Shown piece by piece: positions 1 through 9,818 of a stretch of 64,000 bases of DNA (its first letter is position 1; each line of letters begins with the position of its first letter). Source of the stretch: JAFNAG01 sp963739235 (GTDB lineage: Bacteria > Acidobacteriota > UBA6911); assembly GCA_963739235.1 (NCBI GenBank), contig CAVTZY010000032.1, positions 1-64,000 on the forward strand, given 5' to 3'. A model generated the notes under the pieces. It was not told the DNA's origin, made no database searches, and saw nothing but the letters and a program-made list of their open reading frames with translations. The position numbers and the translations under genes were made by a program.

Positions 1-186
1 CGTTTCGGAACTCCATGATAAATGGTACGCCCCAGGCCTATGAGTATCGCCGATGCGCGCTGAATCGTATGCTTGTCTGGAAGGCAGGGGTATTTTCGAA
101 GGTGTTTTTCAGGCTGGATCGACACGAATCCCGTCACCGGCGGGAAGACCTACTTCGTGGAGAGACCTGACGCAGTCTGTCGTAGC

Positions 187-1374
187 TCAACTGCTGTCGG
201 TCGGCTTTCCCAGACTTATCCACAGCAGCCGAACCAGAGTTACTGGTTCCATTGCCTTGTGGCTTCCGCGATGGAGGTAGCGATTGCGATAGAGTCGCTC
301 CAGGGTCAACGTCAAAACGATGATCAGCCAGTTGATTAAGAGACTGTTGGGATGATGGTGACAGATGTGTTCTAAGCCATATCGATTCTTGCCGTCGTTG
401 AAGCCTTGGTTTTCAATCTCCCACCGACTCTTCGCCATGTGGTAAAGAGCTTGGCTCCCAGCTTCTGACTTTGACCAGTCGGTCAGCCAGTAGGCTTCAA
501 CCACGGTACCATCCGGCTTATGTTGCCGGTAGCGGATCACGCGGACCGTTTCCCAGCGGAGGGTGTCCCAGGGATCAAAATCGTCGGCATCCCAAATCTC
601 GATCCAATCACGACCGTCCCGAAATGTCCGATCCCGCGGCTTGGAGGCGAAGCGTCGCTGGGCCGCCTCGTATAACTCCGGCAGGTTCCCCTTCAACCGC
701 GCAACCACTTTCAGTCCCGCATCTCCCGCCGCATGCAGAAATGGCGCCGTGGCAAACTCTCCGTCGGCGACGGCGTAATCTGCAAACCGAACACCGAGAT
801 TACTCACGGTCCGCCGCAGAAGTCTCTGTCCACCCGCATACTCGCTGTCACCTGGACCATAGGGTTCCACATCCAACGGAAGCGACAACCCGGTCCCTAC
901 TACGCTGACCATCACGATCTTGTGGTGATACCCTACGATCTCCTTCTTTTTGTTTCGTACCGGGCGACAGCCTGCGCACTTGTGGTCCTGACTCCGTCCC
1001 ATTCCCGATCCGTCGAACGCCAGACCAATCCATCGGCTGTCCTGAAACGCCTTGTTCCGCTTCGCTTTCTTAACCACTCCCACCGTCGCCTCGCGCAAAC
1101 GGTCAACGTCCAGGCGCTCGGTGAGGTACGCCAGCACATCGTCTCCAAACGACACACGAACACCCATGACCTGCCGCGCTGGCGACCGGACCAAAGCCTC
1201 CACGCCCAAAAAACTCACCTCTCGTAGTAACCGTGCGGCAAGAAGAGCCCGCAGCAAGATTGCCGCAGGAATCTGAGGGCGCACTCTTCCGTCCCCCGGA
1301 GAACGGAAATACGACCTCACTTCCGCATACCGGGCCGCATACTTAAAGAACTGTCGTACCCCCAGGCGGGTCAA
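187..1374 (-). CDS. DDE transposase (IS4-like fold)
   Basis: A 395-residue transposase that would cut and rejoin the ends of its element. The DDE acidic triad is visible: Asp in LAFDGSGMG, Asp in YAVADGEF, and Glu in RWEIENQGF near the C-terminus. The spacing and the W-x-I-E-N-Q-G motif fit IS4-like or ISNCY transposases; the exact IS family cannot be named without a search. Its start overlaps the stop of the upstream small gene by four bases (ATGA), so the two are translationally coupled. The gene appears intact, so the element may still be active. Confidence 0.88.
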   Translation of the reverse strand: MTRLGVRQFFKYAARYAEVRSYFRSPGDGRVRPQIPAAILLRALLAARLLREVSFLGVEALVRSPARQVMGVRVSFGDDVLAYLTERLDVDRLREATVGVVKKAKRNKAFQDSRWIGLAFDGSGMGRSQDHKCAGCRPVRNKKKEIVGYHHKIVMVSVVGTGLSLPLDVEPYGPGDSEYAGGQRLLRRTVSNLGVRFADYAVADGEFATAPFLHAAGDAGLKVVARLKGNLPELYEAAQRRFASKPRDRTFRDGRDWIEIWDADDFDPWDTLRWETVRVIRYRQHKPDGTVVEAYWLTDWSKSEAGSQALYHMAKSRWEIENQGFNDGKNRYGLEHICHHHPNSLLINWLIIVLTLTLERLYRNRYLHRGSHKAMEPVTLVRLLWISLGKPTDSS

Positions 1375-1745
1375 ATCAGCCGCTGCTTCCGCGCCAGAAC
1401 CAGAAGCTGGGCATTGGCCGCCAAAACTTCACGAACGGCATCCTGGTACTTCCGCCCCGCCTCCACGCGCCTCTGCACATCCTCGACCAAATGCTTCGGG
1501 ATGTGCTGAACATGCTTCTTGCCATCGGCCATGAAGGTTAGGGACCAGAGCGGGTGTCCCTCCCCCTCGGCACAGTGGCAGTTCGGCTTTCTACAACGCG
1601 AATGGCGAATGGATAGCGAACCGGGGAGAAGTTCGTCGGGGATCTGAAACTGGCGGATCAAGTCGTACTTGCGTTGACGGATTCGAGCCGCCTCGGGTCC
1701 TTTCGGTTGAGTTTTCATACTGGATGTAATATTACATCTAGACAA
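1371..1745 (-). CDS. DUF6788-like IS accessory protein
   Basis: A 124-residue basic protein located just upstream of, and overlapping, the transposase. A central H-S-R-C-R-K-P-N-C-H-C-A-E-G-E-G-H segment carries three cysteines and histidines that could bind zinc, and the C-terminal half is helical. Small proteins of this kind (DUF6788) commonly travel with transposases; the role is not established. The real start may be the methionine at residue 10 rather than the first one. No host function is implied. Confidence 0.7.
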   Translation of the reverse strand: MSRCNITSSMKTQPKGPEAARIRQRKYDLIRQFQIPDELLPGSLSIRHSRCRKPNCHCAEGEGHPLWSLTFMADGKKHVQHIPKHLVEDVQRRVEAGRKYQDAVREVLAANAQLLVLARKQRLI

Positions 1746-1874
1746 GACAAAAAGTAAAGCCCAAAAATGAATGCGAAGATAGGAAAGGATTAGCGGATCA
1801 AATTTGAGGGATCGAAATCAGCGAATCCAGTTAGGTTCCAGCGTGACCGCCACTGTCGGCGTTCCGAAACGGCT

Positions 1875-2657
1875 GTCGAATATCAGGGAACCCGCTATAG
1901 CGGCTGGCAGGTTCAGAAAAACGCGCGCACGATCCAGGGCGAGATACACGCTGCGATCGCCAAGGTTACCGGAGTCACAGAATTCGAGCTTTACGGTTCC
2001 GGAAGAACCGATGCCGGGGTGCATGCCTTGCGCCAGGTGGCGCATCTCGACTTGAACATCTCGCTATCCCCTGAGATTTTCAGGCTCCGGCTCAACGACG
2101 AGATTCCATCGGACATTCACATTCTGGCCTGCGAACGCACGCACCCTCGTTTTCATGCGCGCCACCACGCCGTTGCGCGCAGCTATATTTACCAGATCAG
2201 CCGCAGGAGGTCGGCTTTCGGCAAAAAACTGGTCTGGTGGGTAAAGGAAGATCTGAACGTGGAGCGCATGCGGCACGCGGCGGCGCTTTTCGTCGGCATG
2301 AAAGACTGCCAGTCGTTTTCTGCCGACGAGTCGGAGGACAAGTCGGCCAAAGTGCTGATCGAAGGGGTACAAGTGCAGGAAGCCGGCGATCTGATCCTGA
2401 TTCGTGTGGAAGGATCGCATTTCCTCTGGAAAATGGTGCGCCGTATTGTCGGTGTGATTGTCGAAGCAGGCAAGGGACAGATTTCGCAGGCCGAGGTCGC
2501 ACGCTACTTCCAGGTGAAGTCGGACGAGCCCGCCCGGCTGGCGGCGCCCGCCTCCGGATTATTTCTGGAGCGCGTCTATTATGAAGGTGATCGCCGGCTC
2601 GATAGCATAAAATCCCTACTGAACCTCTCCTCGGACGATCTCAAGGCAGGCCGATAG
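1875..2657 (+). pseudogene. truA: tRNA pseudouridine synthase A, 5' end removed by the IS
   Basis: TruA makes pseudouridine at positions 38-40 of tRNA anticodon stems. The frame starting at 1875 reads VEYQGTRYSGWQVQ, then GSGRTDAGVHA with the catalytic Asp (codon 2010-2012), and later VEGSHFLWKMVRRIVG, all typical TruA motifs. Only about seven to ten N-terminal residues are missing, but the frame has no ATG, GTG or TTG between an upstream stop at 1791 and the catalytic motif. The first usable start, GTG at 2019, lies after the catalytic Asp and would give an inactive protein. The start codon is presumably left of the window, across the IS. A residual active form would need a start inside the IS end. 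Confidence 0.8.
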
Positions 2658-2696
2658 CCCGCTCAAATTAGGGGCGCAAAGAAAATCAAAACATCA

Positions 2697-2917
2697 ACGC
2701 AGAGGGCGCAGCAAACACAGGGGAAGATCGTTAATTTGGAAAAATCTCTCTGCGATCTCTGCGCCCGGTACTCCGAAAATAGAACTGATTGCGCTGCCGA
2801 TCAACTCGTCTATTTCTGTGCCGCCCTTTCAGAGCTTGAGATCTCCGGACCTCAACCCAGGGCGTGAGCCCTGGGAATAGGGATTCGAGTTGACGGAGCC
2901 CTGAAAGGGCGGCACAG
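2697..2917. repeat. Intergenic fold-back repeats
   Basis: The 495-base gap between truA and the OPT gene holds no gene. A 17-bp perfect inverted repeat (2816-2832 and 2901-2917) encloses a smaller hairpin (2856-2875, 8-bp stem). A second, weaker inverted pair built from CGCAGAG-type words spans about 2697-2766. These resemble other fold-back elements in the window. Confidence 0.65.
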
Positions 2918-2992
2918 CGAAAGCGCGATGAGAGCACAACATTTTCATGCATCTGGGGGCACCCATGTGCCTGGGAGACCGCGTTGAGATTT

Positions 2993-3021
2993 TTGATTGC
3001 AGCTATACCGATTCATATATT
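2993..3021 (+). promoter_or_regulatory. Putative sigma-70 promoter of the OPT gene
   Basis: TTGATT at 2993-2998 and TATATT at 3016-3021 are separated by 17 bases. They lie about 130 bases ahead of the start at 3153, which has a GGGAGG ribosome-binding site. Predicted from consensus only. Confidence 0.4.
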
Positions 3022-3152
3022 TCGTGATTAGATATCGCATCTTCTGCCTTCTCTGGCGCTAACGCTTTCTTTCCCGCAAATCGTGTGTTAAGTTAGGCCG
3101 TTCCGTCTAGAATTGGGCTCAGATTGCATCATCACATCGGGAGGACTCCTGC

Positions 3153-5213
3153 ATGAGCACGCAAACCACCAAGCCCCCGGCTGGAGGAAAGCCGGAATAC
3201 CGGCCTTATGTTCCGGCCGACATGAAAATGATGGAGTTCAGCCTCAAGGCCATCATCCTTGGCCTTCTGATGACCGTCGTCCTGGGAGCGGCCAACGCTT
3301 ACCTGGGATTAAAGGCGGGCATGACGATTGCAGCGACTTACCCGGCGGCCGTCATTGGCATGTCGATATTGCGGCTTGATGAAAGGATCGTTGCTTGAAG
3401 AGAACATGGCGCGAACCATCGGTTCGATCGGCGAGTCCGTAGCCGCCGGCGCGGTTTTCACCATCCCGGCATTCGTGCTCGCAGGACCTGTGGCCGGGAC
3501 TGGGGATGGATCAGTATTGGAAATCCGTCGCGCTCATGGTCATCGGCGGCCTGCTCGGCATCCTCTTCGTCACTTTGCTCCGCCGGGTCATGGTCGAGGA
3601 TCCGGAGCTTCCCTTCCCCGAATCGGTCGCAGCCTCGGAAATCCACAAGGCCGGCCAGCAGGGCTCCAAGGCTGCGAAGATCCTCTTCGCCAACATGGGC
3701 TTCGGCGCTGTGATCAACGCGCTGGGCGCGCTCAACATTTTCGAGCCTTTCAAGACGTTCACTATAAACATCGGCGCGCTCGGCAAAAGCCTGCTCCTGC
3801 GCACCAGCACCAATCCCAATGTGGCCATGATCACGACCGGCGGCATGAGCACCTTCAATTCGCCCGCGATCAGCCCTGCCTACCTCGGGGTTGGCTACAT
3901 CATCGGCCCGCGTCTGGCGAGCGCTGAATTTTGCCGGCGGCGTGCTTGCCTGGGGGCTCCTGGTCCCGCTGCTGACCTACGTGCTCGGCCCGCAAATCCA
4001 GGCATCGCTGCCTGCCGAAGCCACGATGCAGTGGGGAACGCTTGCGGGCGCGGTCTACTTCTCGATCGTCCGCCCGATCGCGGTCGGCGGCATGTTGGTG
4101 GGCGCCGGCTATCACGTTGTTCCGCATGCGCAAGCAACTGGGGATCGGCATGGCACGCGCCATGAGCGATCTCAGGAAATCCGCCGAAGTCCGCGAAGCC
4201 GCGAGCCGCCCGGAACGCGACCTGAACATGAAAGTGGTCTTCGTCGGCATCGGCGTTGGTGTTTATTGCGATGATCGGCCTGTACTATTTCTTCATCGCG
4301 GGCGCCGGCAATCTGACCAGCTCACAGATCATCACCGGCGCGATCGGCGCCGCTGTCGTCATGGTGATTCTCGGATTTTTCTTCGCGGCAGTGTCCGGGA
4401 ACCTGGTCGGGATGATCGGCTCTTCGAACAACCCGGTTTCGGGCCTGACGCTCTGCACACTGGTCGTTGCCGCGCTGTTGATGGTGGGGCTGGGTGTGGC
4501 CGGCGTCGGTGGCGTGGCCGCCGTGCTCGGGGTGGCCGCGGTAGTTTGCGTTTCGTCGGCGGTCGCCGGCGAGATGCTGCAGGATCTGAAGGTGGGCCAC
4601 ATCCTTGGCGGCACTCCCGCCAAGATGCAGATCGGCGACATCTTCGGCATCATTGTCGCGTCGCTGGTGTTATTCTTCCCCTTGATGGTGCTCGATAATG
4701 CGTATCACTTCGGCAGCACGGCCCTGCCGGCCCCGCAGGCAGGCTTGATGGCCATGCTCAGCCAGGGCATCGTCGGCGGCAATATGGCGTGGCCTCTGGT
4801 CGTGGTCGGCATCCTGATGGGCTTCGCGTTGATCATGGTTCAGGTCCGCAGCCCCATGTTGTTCTCCGTCGGCATGTACCTGCCCGTGGAGACCACGTTC
4901 GCGATCTTTGTCGGCGGCATCATCCGCTGGGTCGACCGACAAGATGCGCGACCGCCGCGGTTTAAATGATGCCCAGAAGGCCCGCGTGGAAAACGCCGGG
5001 GTTCTCACGGCATCAGGGCTGATCGCGGGCGAGGCACTCTGCGGCCTGGTCATCGCCGCAATCTGGCGCGGCGAAACACCGCAGATTTTTGCTGCGCCGC
5101 ACTGGATCGGCATGATCATTGCGGCCATTGCCCTTATCCTGGTCATGGTCAGGGTACCGCTGGCTAACGCCGGCCGCCCTGACGAGCCGGCGCCGCCAAC
5201 CGCCATCATGTAG
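3153..5213 (+). pseudogene. OPT family oligopeptide transporter, six frameshifts
   Basis: Stitched across frames, this region encodes a roughly 685-residue OPT-family proton-coupled peptide (or metal-chelate) transporter of normal length. Recognisable parts include NAYLGLKAGMTIAATYPAA near the N-terminus, GSIGESVAAGAVFTIPAF, LRRVMVEDPELPFPES, IGSSNNPVSG and DRRGLNDAQKARVENAG at the end. The frame moves by +1 near 3375, 3500, 3912, 4118, 4254 and 4940. Most shifts can be cured by removing one base from a short run (tt, ggg, tt, cc). The conserved protein persists between shifts, so decay must be very recent or the shifts are consensus errors. It lies 69 bases upstream of pepD, which suggests coupled peptide import and hydrolysis. 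Confidence 0.8.
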
Positions 5214-5282
5214 GACGAGTTCCGTTCTCAACTGCGGTCGCTCGCGGGCGGCCGCACATTTTTTATGAGCAAGGAGGCACTA

Positions 5283-6740
5283 ATGACCAAAGCTACCGAG
5301 GGATTGAAGCCTGAACTGGTGTGGAAATATTTCGAAGAGATCGCGCGCATCCCCCGTTGCTCCGGCAACGAGGCGGCAATTTCAAAATACGTTGCAGCCA
5401 CGGCCAGGCGCCTCGGGCTGAGCGCCAAGGTGGACCAGGTCGGCAACGTGGTGGTCAAGAAACCCGCGTCGCCGGGGCGTGAAAAAGCCCGTGGCGTGGT
5501 GCTGCAGGGTCACCTAGACATGGTGGGTGAGAAAAACAAGGAGAAGATCCACGATTTCAACAAAGACCCGATCGAACTCGTGCGCAAAGACAACCTGATC
5601 ATGGCCAACGGTACGACATTGGGCGCGGATAACGGGATCGCAGTCGCCACCAGCCTGGCAATTATGGAAGACAAGTTCGTGGAGCACGGACCGTTGGAAT
5701 TCCTGTTTACCGTGGATGAGGAGAGGGGGCTGACAGGAGCCAAGAGTATCGCAGGCGATGCTTTGGCAGGCAGGATCCTCCTGAACCTGGATTCTGAGGA
5801 GGAAGGCGAACTCTATGTCGGTTGCGCCGGCGGTCGCGACACTGTCGGCACATGGAAGGCAAGCTTCGATCCTTCCCCGGCACAGGCAGCCGCGGCGCTG
5901 TTGAAGGTGACAGGTCTGCGTGGCGGTCACTCCGGGCTGGAGATCGACAAAGGCCGAGGCAATGCCCTCAAGATCATCAACCGGGTCATTCTCGGATTGT
6001 CTGAAGTCAGTGCACGCCTCTCGAGCATCGAGGGCGGCAACAAGCGGAATGCGATCCCACGCGAAGCCGAAGCAAAACTGTTCATCCCCAAAAAAGCCTG
6101 GGAACAGGCTGCGAGTCTGGTCGCCCAGTTCAACGCCACCATCAAGGCCGAATTTGCCACAACAGATCCGGGCCTCGCCATCAGCCTCACAGCGATCCCA
6201 GGCGCCAGAAAAGGCAAGGTCATCAAAAGCGCGATTCAGAAAAAAATCTGCAAGACCATTTCTGGTCTTCCCCACGGGGTAATCCGGATGAGTCCGGATA
6301 TTCCAGGCCTGGTGGAAACTTCAACGAATGTGGCTATCATCTCGACAGGCAAGAAGAGCATTCTGCTGGCAACGAGCCAGCGCAGTTCCGTGGCTTCGGA
6401 GATCATTGAGATCTGCCAGACGGTGGGTTATGTTTTTGAGTTGGGCGGCGCCGAGGTCGAGGCATCCGACGGCTATCCGGGCTGGAAACCCAACCTGGAT
6501 TCCGAGATCCTCAAGATTGCCAGGGAGACGTACAAGTCTCTCACCGGTAAGGACCCTGCGGTCAAGGCCGTCCATGCCGGCCTGGAGTGCGGGATTATCG
6601 GCGAAAGGTTCCCGGGCATGGACATGGTCTCCTTCGGGCCTACCATGCAGGCAGTGCATTCGCCCGACGAAAAGCTATTCATCGACACTGTCGATAAGTT
6701 CTGGAATTATCTGCTGGCGATTCTCAAGAACGTAAACTGA
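5283..6740 (+). CDS. pepD: Aminoacyl-histidine dipeptidase (PepD, M20 family)
   Basis: A 485-residue cytoplasmic metallodipeptidase that hydrolyses Xaa-His and other dipeptides. M20 features are clear: GHLDMVGE (metal His and catalytic Asp), GADNGIAVA, the VDEERGLTGA segment with the catalytic Glu, and HAGLECGII near the C-terminus. The start at 5283 is preferred over the in-frame ATG at 5265 because an AAGGAGG ribosome-binding site (5271-5277) lies inside the longer version, at good spacing to 5283. It follows a peptide transporter gene, consistent with peptide nutrition. Confidence 0.9.
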   Translation: MTKATEGLKPELVWKYFEEIARIPRCSGNEAAISKYVAATARRLGLSAKVDQVGNVVVKKPASPGREKARGVVLQGHLDMVGEKNKEKIHDFNKDPIELVRKDNLIMANGTTLGADNGIAVATSLAIMEDKFVEHGPLEFLFTVDEERGLTGAKSIAGDALAGRILLNLDSEEEGELYVGCAGGRDTVGTWKASFDPSPAQAAAALLKVTGLRGGHSGLEIDKGRGNALKIINRVILGLSEVSARLSSIEGGNKRNAIPREAEAKLFIPKKAWEQAASLVAQFNATIKAEFATTDPGLAISLTAIPGARKGKVIKSAIQKKICKTISGLPHGVIRMSPDIPGLVETSTNVAIISTGKKSILLATSQRSSVASEIIEICQTVGYVFELGGAEVEASDGYPGWKPNLDSEILKIARETYKSLTGKDPAVKAVHAGLECGIIGERFPGMDMVSFGPTMQAVHSPDEKLFIDTVDKFWNYLLAILKNVN

Positions 6741-6750
6741 CTCAAGCAGA

Positions 6751-6820
6751 ACACTGAGTGCTGGGTGCGCTGTACTGAGATGCCCCATACTCCGCATTCA
6801 GTACTCAGTGTGGGATTTTT
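6751..6820 (+). terminator. Fold-back and possible terminator after pepD
   Basis: Positions 6751-6768 pair with 6794-6811 (18 nt, three mismatches), and the second arm is followed by GGGATTTTT. It could end transcription of pepD. The ACTGAGTACTGA-type words recur near 23150, so it may also belong to a dispersed repeat family. Confidence 0.5.
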
Positions 6821-6828
6821 AATCGGCC

Positions 6829-7753
6829 ATGCAACCTTCGCAAGATGTCCGACAAAAGCTGGTGACAGTCATCGGCAATTTGATTTGCCGTTGCATCGAA
6901 GACGCCTGCAAAATTCCCTACATCCTCGGCCAGGATCAGGTTGTAGAGATGCTGGTAGGAAATCCCGCTTTTTTCGCCGAACTGGTCCGGGATGAGCATC
7001 GCGATCGCACCGAATTCTCCAGCGATCGGCTGACGGCAAAGCTCGACGCGGTAGCAGAATTGGGGCAGTTGGAAGCACTCGAACGCATTCGACCTGTCTT
7101 TCTCAGGGCGGATCGCCACCGATGCGGATCTTGATCCCATCCTGAACCTGATCAACCAGCTGACACGCATTTTCACGGTCTATACCGGAAACACGGTCAC
7201 CATTTTTGAAAAGGAGTTCCAGCTCTTCATGGAGAAGCTGCGCCAGTCATTGCTCCAATCGGGGATGGTCCTAAAAGCCACGGACCTCACAGACGACGAT
7301 ATGGCGGGGCTGGAAAAGAAAGCGGAAGGATATTTGTACGCCGGCCAGTTCTTGCAGGCGTTTTTGTTCAACCGTTTGCTGCACGCGGATGTGATCACCC
7401 GAGAGCTGGTCAGGCTTCCTTCCCCGGCCCGCACTCTCACGCGGCAGTTTTTGCGGAGCGCTCTGGAGGATGCGAGCTTGCGCCCATCGCTGGTGACGTT
7501 CATTCTCCGAATCTGCTACGTCAGCCAGGGCGCCTGGCAGGATCTTTTTGACATGCTGGTGCTATTAGCGGACCGTGAGCCGGAGCTATGCCCTGATTCC
7601 CTGCTTATAGATAAGATCGAACAGGATGGTGTCTTCTGCTGCAACCTGCTCTGCGAATCGTTTGCCAACCTTACAAAATGGCCCACTGCGGAAAGACGGG
7701 CGGCCATCGAAAACAGGATTGAAGACTGGAAGCACAAATCCCAGGCATCCTAA
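6829..7753 (+). CDS. Hypothetical helical protein (one frameshift)
   Basis: I do not recognise this protein. Joined across one +1 shift near 7100, it is about 307 residues, mostly alpha-helical and leucine-rich, without a signal peptide or membrane segment. The first frame (from 6829) runs to IRPVFL and continues in the second frame as SGRIATDADLDPIL, through the segment ending at 7753. It converges with the small coiled-coil gene at 7750-7992, overlapping by four bases at the stops. The two reading frames show similar composition, supporting one original gene. Confidence 0.55.
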
Positions 7754-7992
7754 GCGGGTTTCACCAAATCCGTGAAATTGAAATCCTTCATTTCGATCAC
7801 GCTCTTGATCCCCATCCTGGCGCAGGCGCCGTCGTAGATCTGCTTGACCGCTTTCTTGGCCTGCTGCAATTCGAGCAGCCGATCTTTGACCCGGGCTAGT
7901 TCAGTGTTGATTTCCCGGTCAAGCTGATCCAGTTCCTCCTTGGCCATTTGTCGTGCCGTATCAAATTTTTGCTTCTGTATTTCTGTCAACAT
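7750..7992 (-). CDS. Small coiled-coil protein
   Basis: An 80-residue protein, largely one long charged helix (roughly residues 3-50, rich in Glu, Lys, Leu and Gln) with the heptad look of a coiled coil, and a short C-terminal tail. The start has an AAAGGTGA-like ribosome-binding site. It lies 24 bases downstream of the TonB-like gene on the same strand, so the two probably share a transcript. No family is recognised. It could be an oligomerising partner of its neighbour, but that is only inference from position. Confidence 0.6.
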   Translation of the reverse strand: MLTEIQKQKFDTARQMAKEELDQLDREINTELARVKDRLLELQQAKKAVKQIYDGACARMGIKSVIEMKDFNFTDLVKPA

Positions 7993-8016
7993 GGATACTT
8001 CACCTTTCGTTTTCGA

Positions 8017-9483
8017 TTACTTAAACACAATGGAAACCTGGTTCGAGCTGGGAACCACAACCCCATCAAGATTCGCCGGCCTGAACTGCCAGCGCATCAC
8101 CGCATTCACAGCTTCAGTCCGAAGAATGGCCGGGCCGCTCAACGCAGTAGCCTTGGTCACTTTCCCCTTCTCGTCGATCAGGACATCGATCACAACGGTC
8201 CCGGTAGTATGGGACTTCCGTGCCAGATCAGGGTACGAAGGTAGAACCCGCGAAATCACAACGGCGGGAGTTGCCCTTTTAGGAAGAACCGGGGGCTGGA
8301 TTGGAGGTTGAATCGCCGGCCTGTTCATTGAGGCCGGGTCCTCCAGGTTTGCGGCGGTTTTGGGAATGAGGGGCCCCAGGGCCGGCTCCGGAGCCGCCTG
8401 GGTCTGAAGCACGGGCGGCGGAGGCGTAGCCTCGACGGCGCGCTGCGGCGGATTGGCCACAGGATTTTCAACGATAGCTGCCACGGTGGAGGCGGGCTTC
8501 TCAGTGGCGTCAGCGGTTACCGTCGCGGTGATCGGAGCGTTGGCGACAGGCGGAGGCGCGGGCTGTGCCGCCGTTGCAGGTTTGCCATCTTTGGGCGGCG
8601 CACCACTGTTGACGGCGGTGACATTATTGGCAGCTGCGGCAGGAGTGGGATTATTGACATTCCTGGCGGCCCGAACCGGAGCAGGTTTGCTTTCCGTTGC
8701 CGGCGCCGACGCCGGATGAGCTACCACTGGATCCTCGACCTTGGGCGCGGCTGTTGCGGCCGTGGAGGCAGAAGGTTGATTGGATTTGGCGGGCGGCGCG
8801 TTCTTGGAACTCGTAAACAAGATGATTCCGACTCCCGCCAACAGGCAGAGGAACGCAGCAGCGATCACCACCATCTGCAAGTTCCAAACCTGCTTGGGTG
8901 GGGGCGGAACGAGAAGGAGGTCCTTTTGCAATTCGCCGGGCTCAGATGAGACTGCGTCACACTCGTGAATGCCGCGCCCTTCCCTCGCCGGCAGAACGGG
9001 CGGCAACGGCACAGGTGTGGTTGCGGTCGCGATGGCGATCGCCGGAGTAGGGGACGTCATCTCCACTGGAACTGCTGCCGCAACTACTTGCCTGGGGCTT
9101 GGATTTACCCGGCGTATATCCACGCTCTGTCGATCGACGAGGCCGATTTCTTTCAGGGTCTCATTCAGTCGGGTATCCACGACCGGTCGAACACGACTCG
9201 CTTCGGTCTGAAGAGCTGGTTTGTTCTCCTTGAATATTCTGGAGAAGAGCCGGTCGAGATCTTCGCCCCCAGTGTCCTGATTGGCTACCACCGTGCCGGA
9301 AGCATTCATTGACTCCTTGAGGAGATTTTCCACCAGGGCATCTACATCGTCCACCTGGGCCTTGCGATCATCCACCGTTTTGGATGAAGCAGTGATCTCT
9401 TGATCAAGAAACTGCAGAACGGCCGCATCGTAAGGGTCGCGCTGTGTCTTGAGGGCTTCGGTTTTTTCGTCTTCGGTGCGCAT
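8017..9483 (-). CDS. TonB C-terminal domain protein with internal membrane segment
   Basis: A 488-residue protein. Residues 1-200 look cytoplasmic and become Pro/Ala-rich towards the end. A single membrane helix lies at about 201-223, a long Ala/Pro-rich periplasmic stretch follows, and the last 80 or so residues are a TonB_C domain (LPSYPDLARKSHTTGTV, DVLIDEKGKVTKA, AVMRWQFRPA). TonB-type proteins pass proton-motive energy to outer-membrane receptors, usually with ExbB/ExbD. Classical TonB has its membrane helix at the very N-terminus; this one carries an extra 200-residue cytoplasmic region. No exbB or exbD is in the window. A possible client is the receptor at 14345-17725. Confidence 0.8.
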   Translation of the reverse strand: MRTEDEKTEALKTQRDPYDAAVLQFLDQEITASSKTVDDRKAQVDDVDALVENLLKESMNASGTVVANQDTGGEDLDRLFSRIFKENKPALQTEASRVRPVVDTRLNETLKEIGLVDRQSVDIRRVNPSPRQVVAAAVPVEMTSPTPAIAIATATTPVPLPPVLPAREGRGIHECDAVSSEPGELQKDLLLVPPPPKQVWNLQMVVIAAAFLCLLAGVGIILFTSSKNAPPAKSNQPSASTAATAAPKVEDPVVAHPASAPATESKPAPVRAARNVNNPTPAAAANNVTAVNSGAPPKDGKPATAAQPAPPPVANAPITATVTADATEKPASTVAAIVENPVANPPQRAVEATPPPPVLQTQAAPEPALGPLIPKTAANLEDPASMNRPAIQPPIQPPVLPKRATPAVVISRVLPSYPDLARKSHTTGTVVIDVLIDEKGKVTKATALSGPAILRTEAVNAVMRWQFRPANLDGVVVPSSNQVSIVFK

Positions 9484-9818
9484 GACTTTTGCCTCCGCTT
9501 CAATCCAAGGGGGATCCTGCCCAAAGCCTCCTTAGACCTCCATGTCTATAACCCGGATTGCCGGTTACCTGCGCAGCATCCATGGGGCCGGAGCTGAACT
9601 GGATGCGCGGCTCATGGTAACTGCAGCCAGGAGCATAGGTTGTTATTCGCCTGCTTTACCTATATATCGGCCGAGGCATTAGAGACTTCACACCTGTTGT
9701 GATCGCATTTGTAGTAAGTTATGTTTACCAGCAGGGGTCTATGAGGATGGATCGGCCGTCAGGATGGGTAATCGGGAGGTAGTCAACCTGGAAAACTCTT
9801 TATTTTCTGAATGATATC
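9484..9818. other. Divergent intergenic region, no gene seen
   Basis: This 335-base spacer separates the minus-strand TonB-like gene from mntH and must hold both promoters. I looked for a manganese riboswitch (yybP-ykoY type) and a clear MntR or Fur palindrome ahead of mntH and saw neither with confidence. Confidence 0.4.

Larger units (their letters stand above)
1..1874 (-). mobile_element. Insertion sequence with DDE transposase, inserted in the 5' end of truA
   Basis: The element holds two overlapping minus-strand genes, a DDE transposase and a small DUF6788-like protein. Positions 1-11 are an exact inverted copy of 1861-1871, and weaker similarity continues inward. These look like the two terminal inverted repeats, so the left end lies at or just before the window start. 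The right repeat stops where the conserved truA reading frame begins (about 1875), so the element is inserted into truA. The outermost bases and the target duplication cannot be fixed because the left flank is missing. Confidence 0.75.

Noticed and set aside
2690..3150. Possible CRISPR-like repeats in the truA-OPT spacer
   Set aside because: The repeated words are inverted pairs, not evenly spaced direct repeats, and no cas genes are present anywhere in the window.
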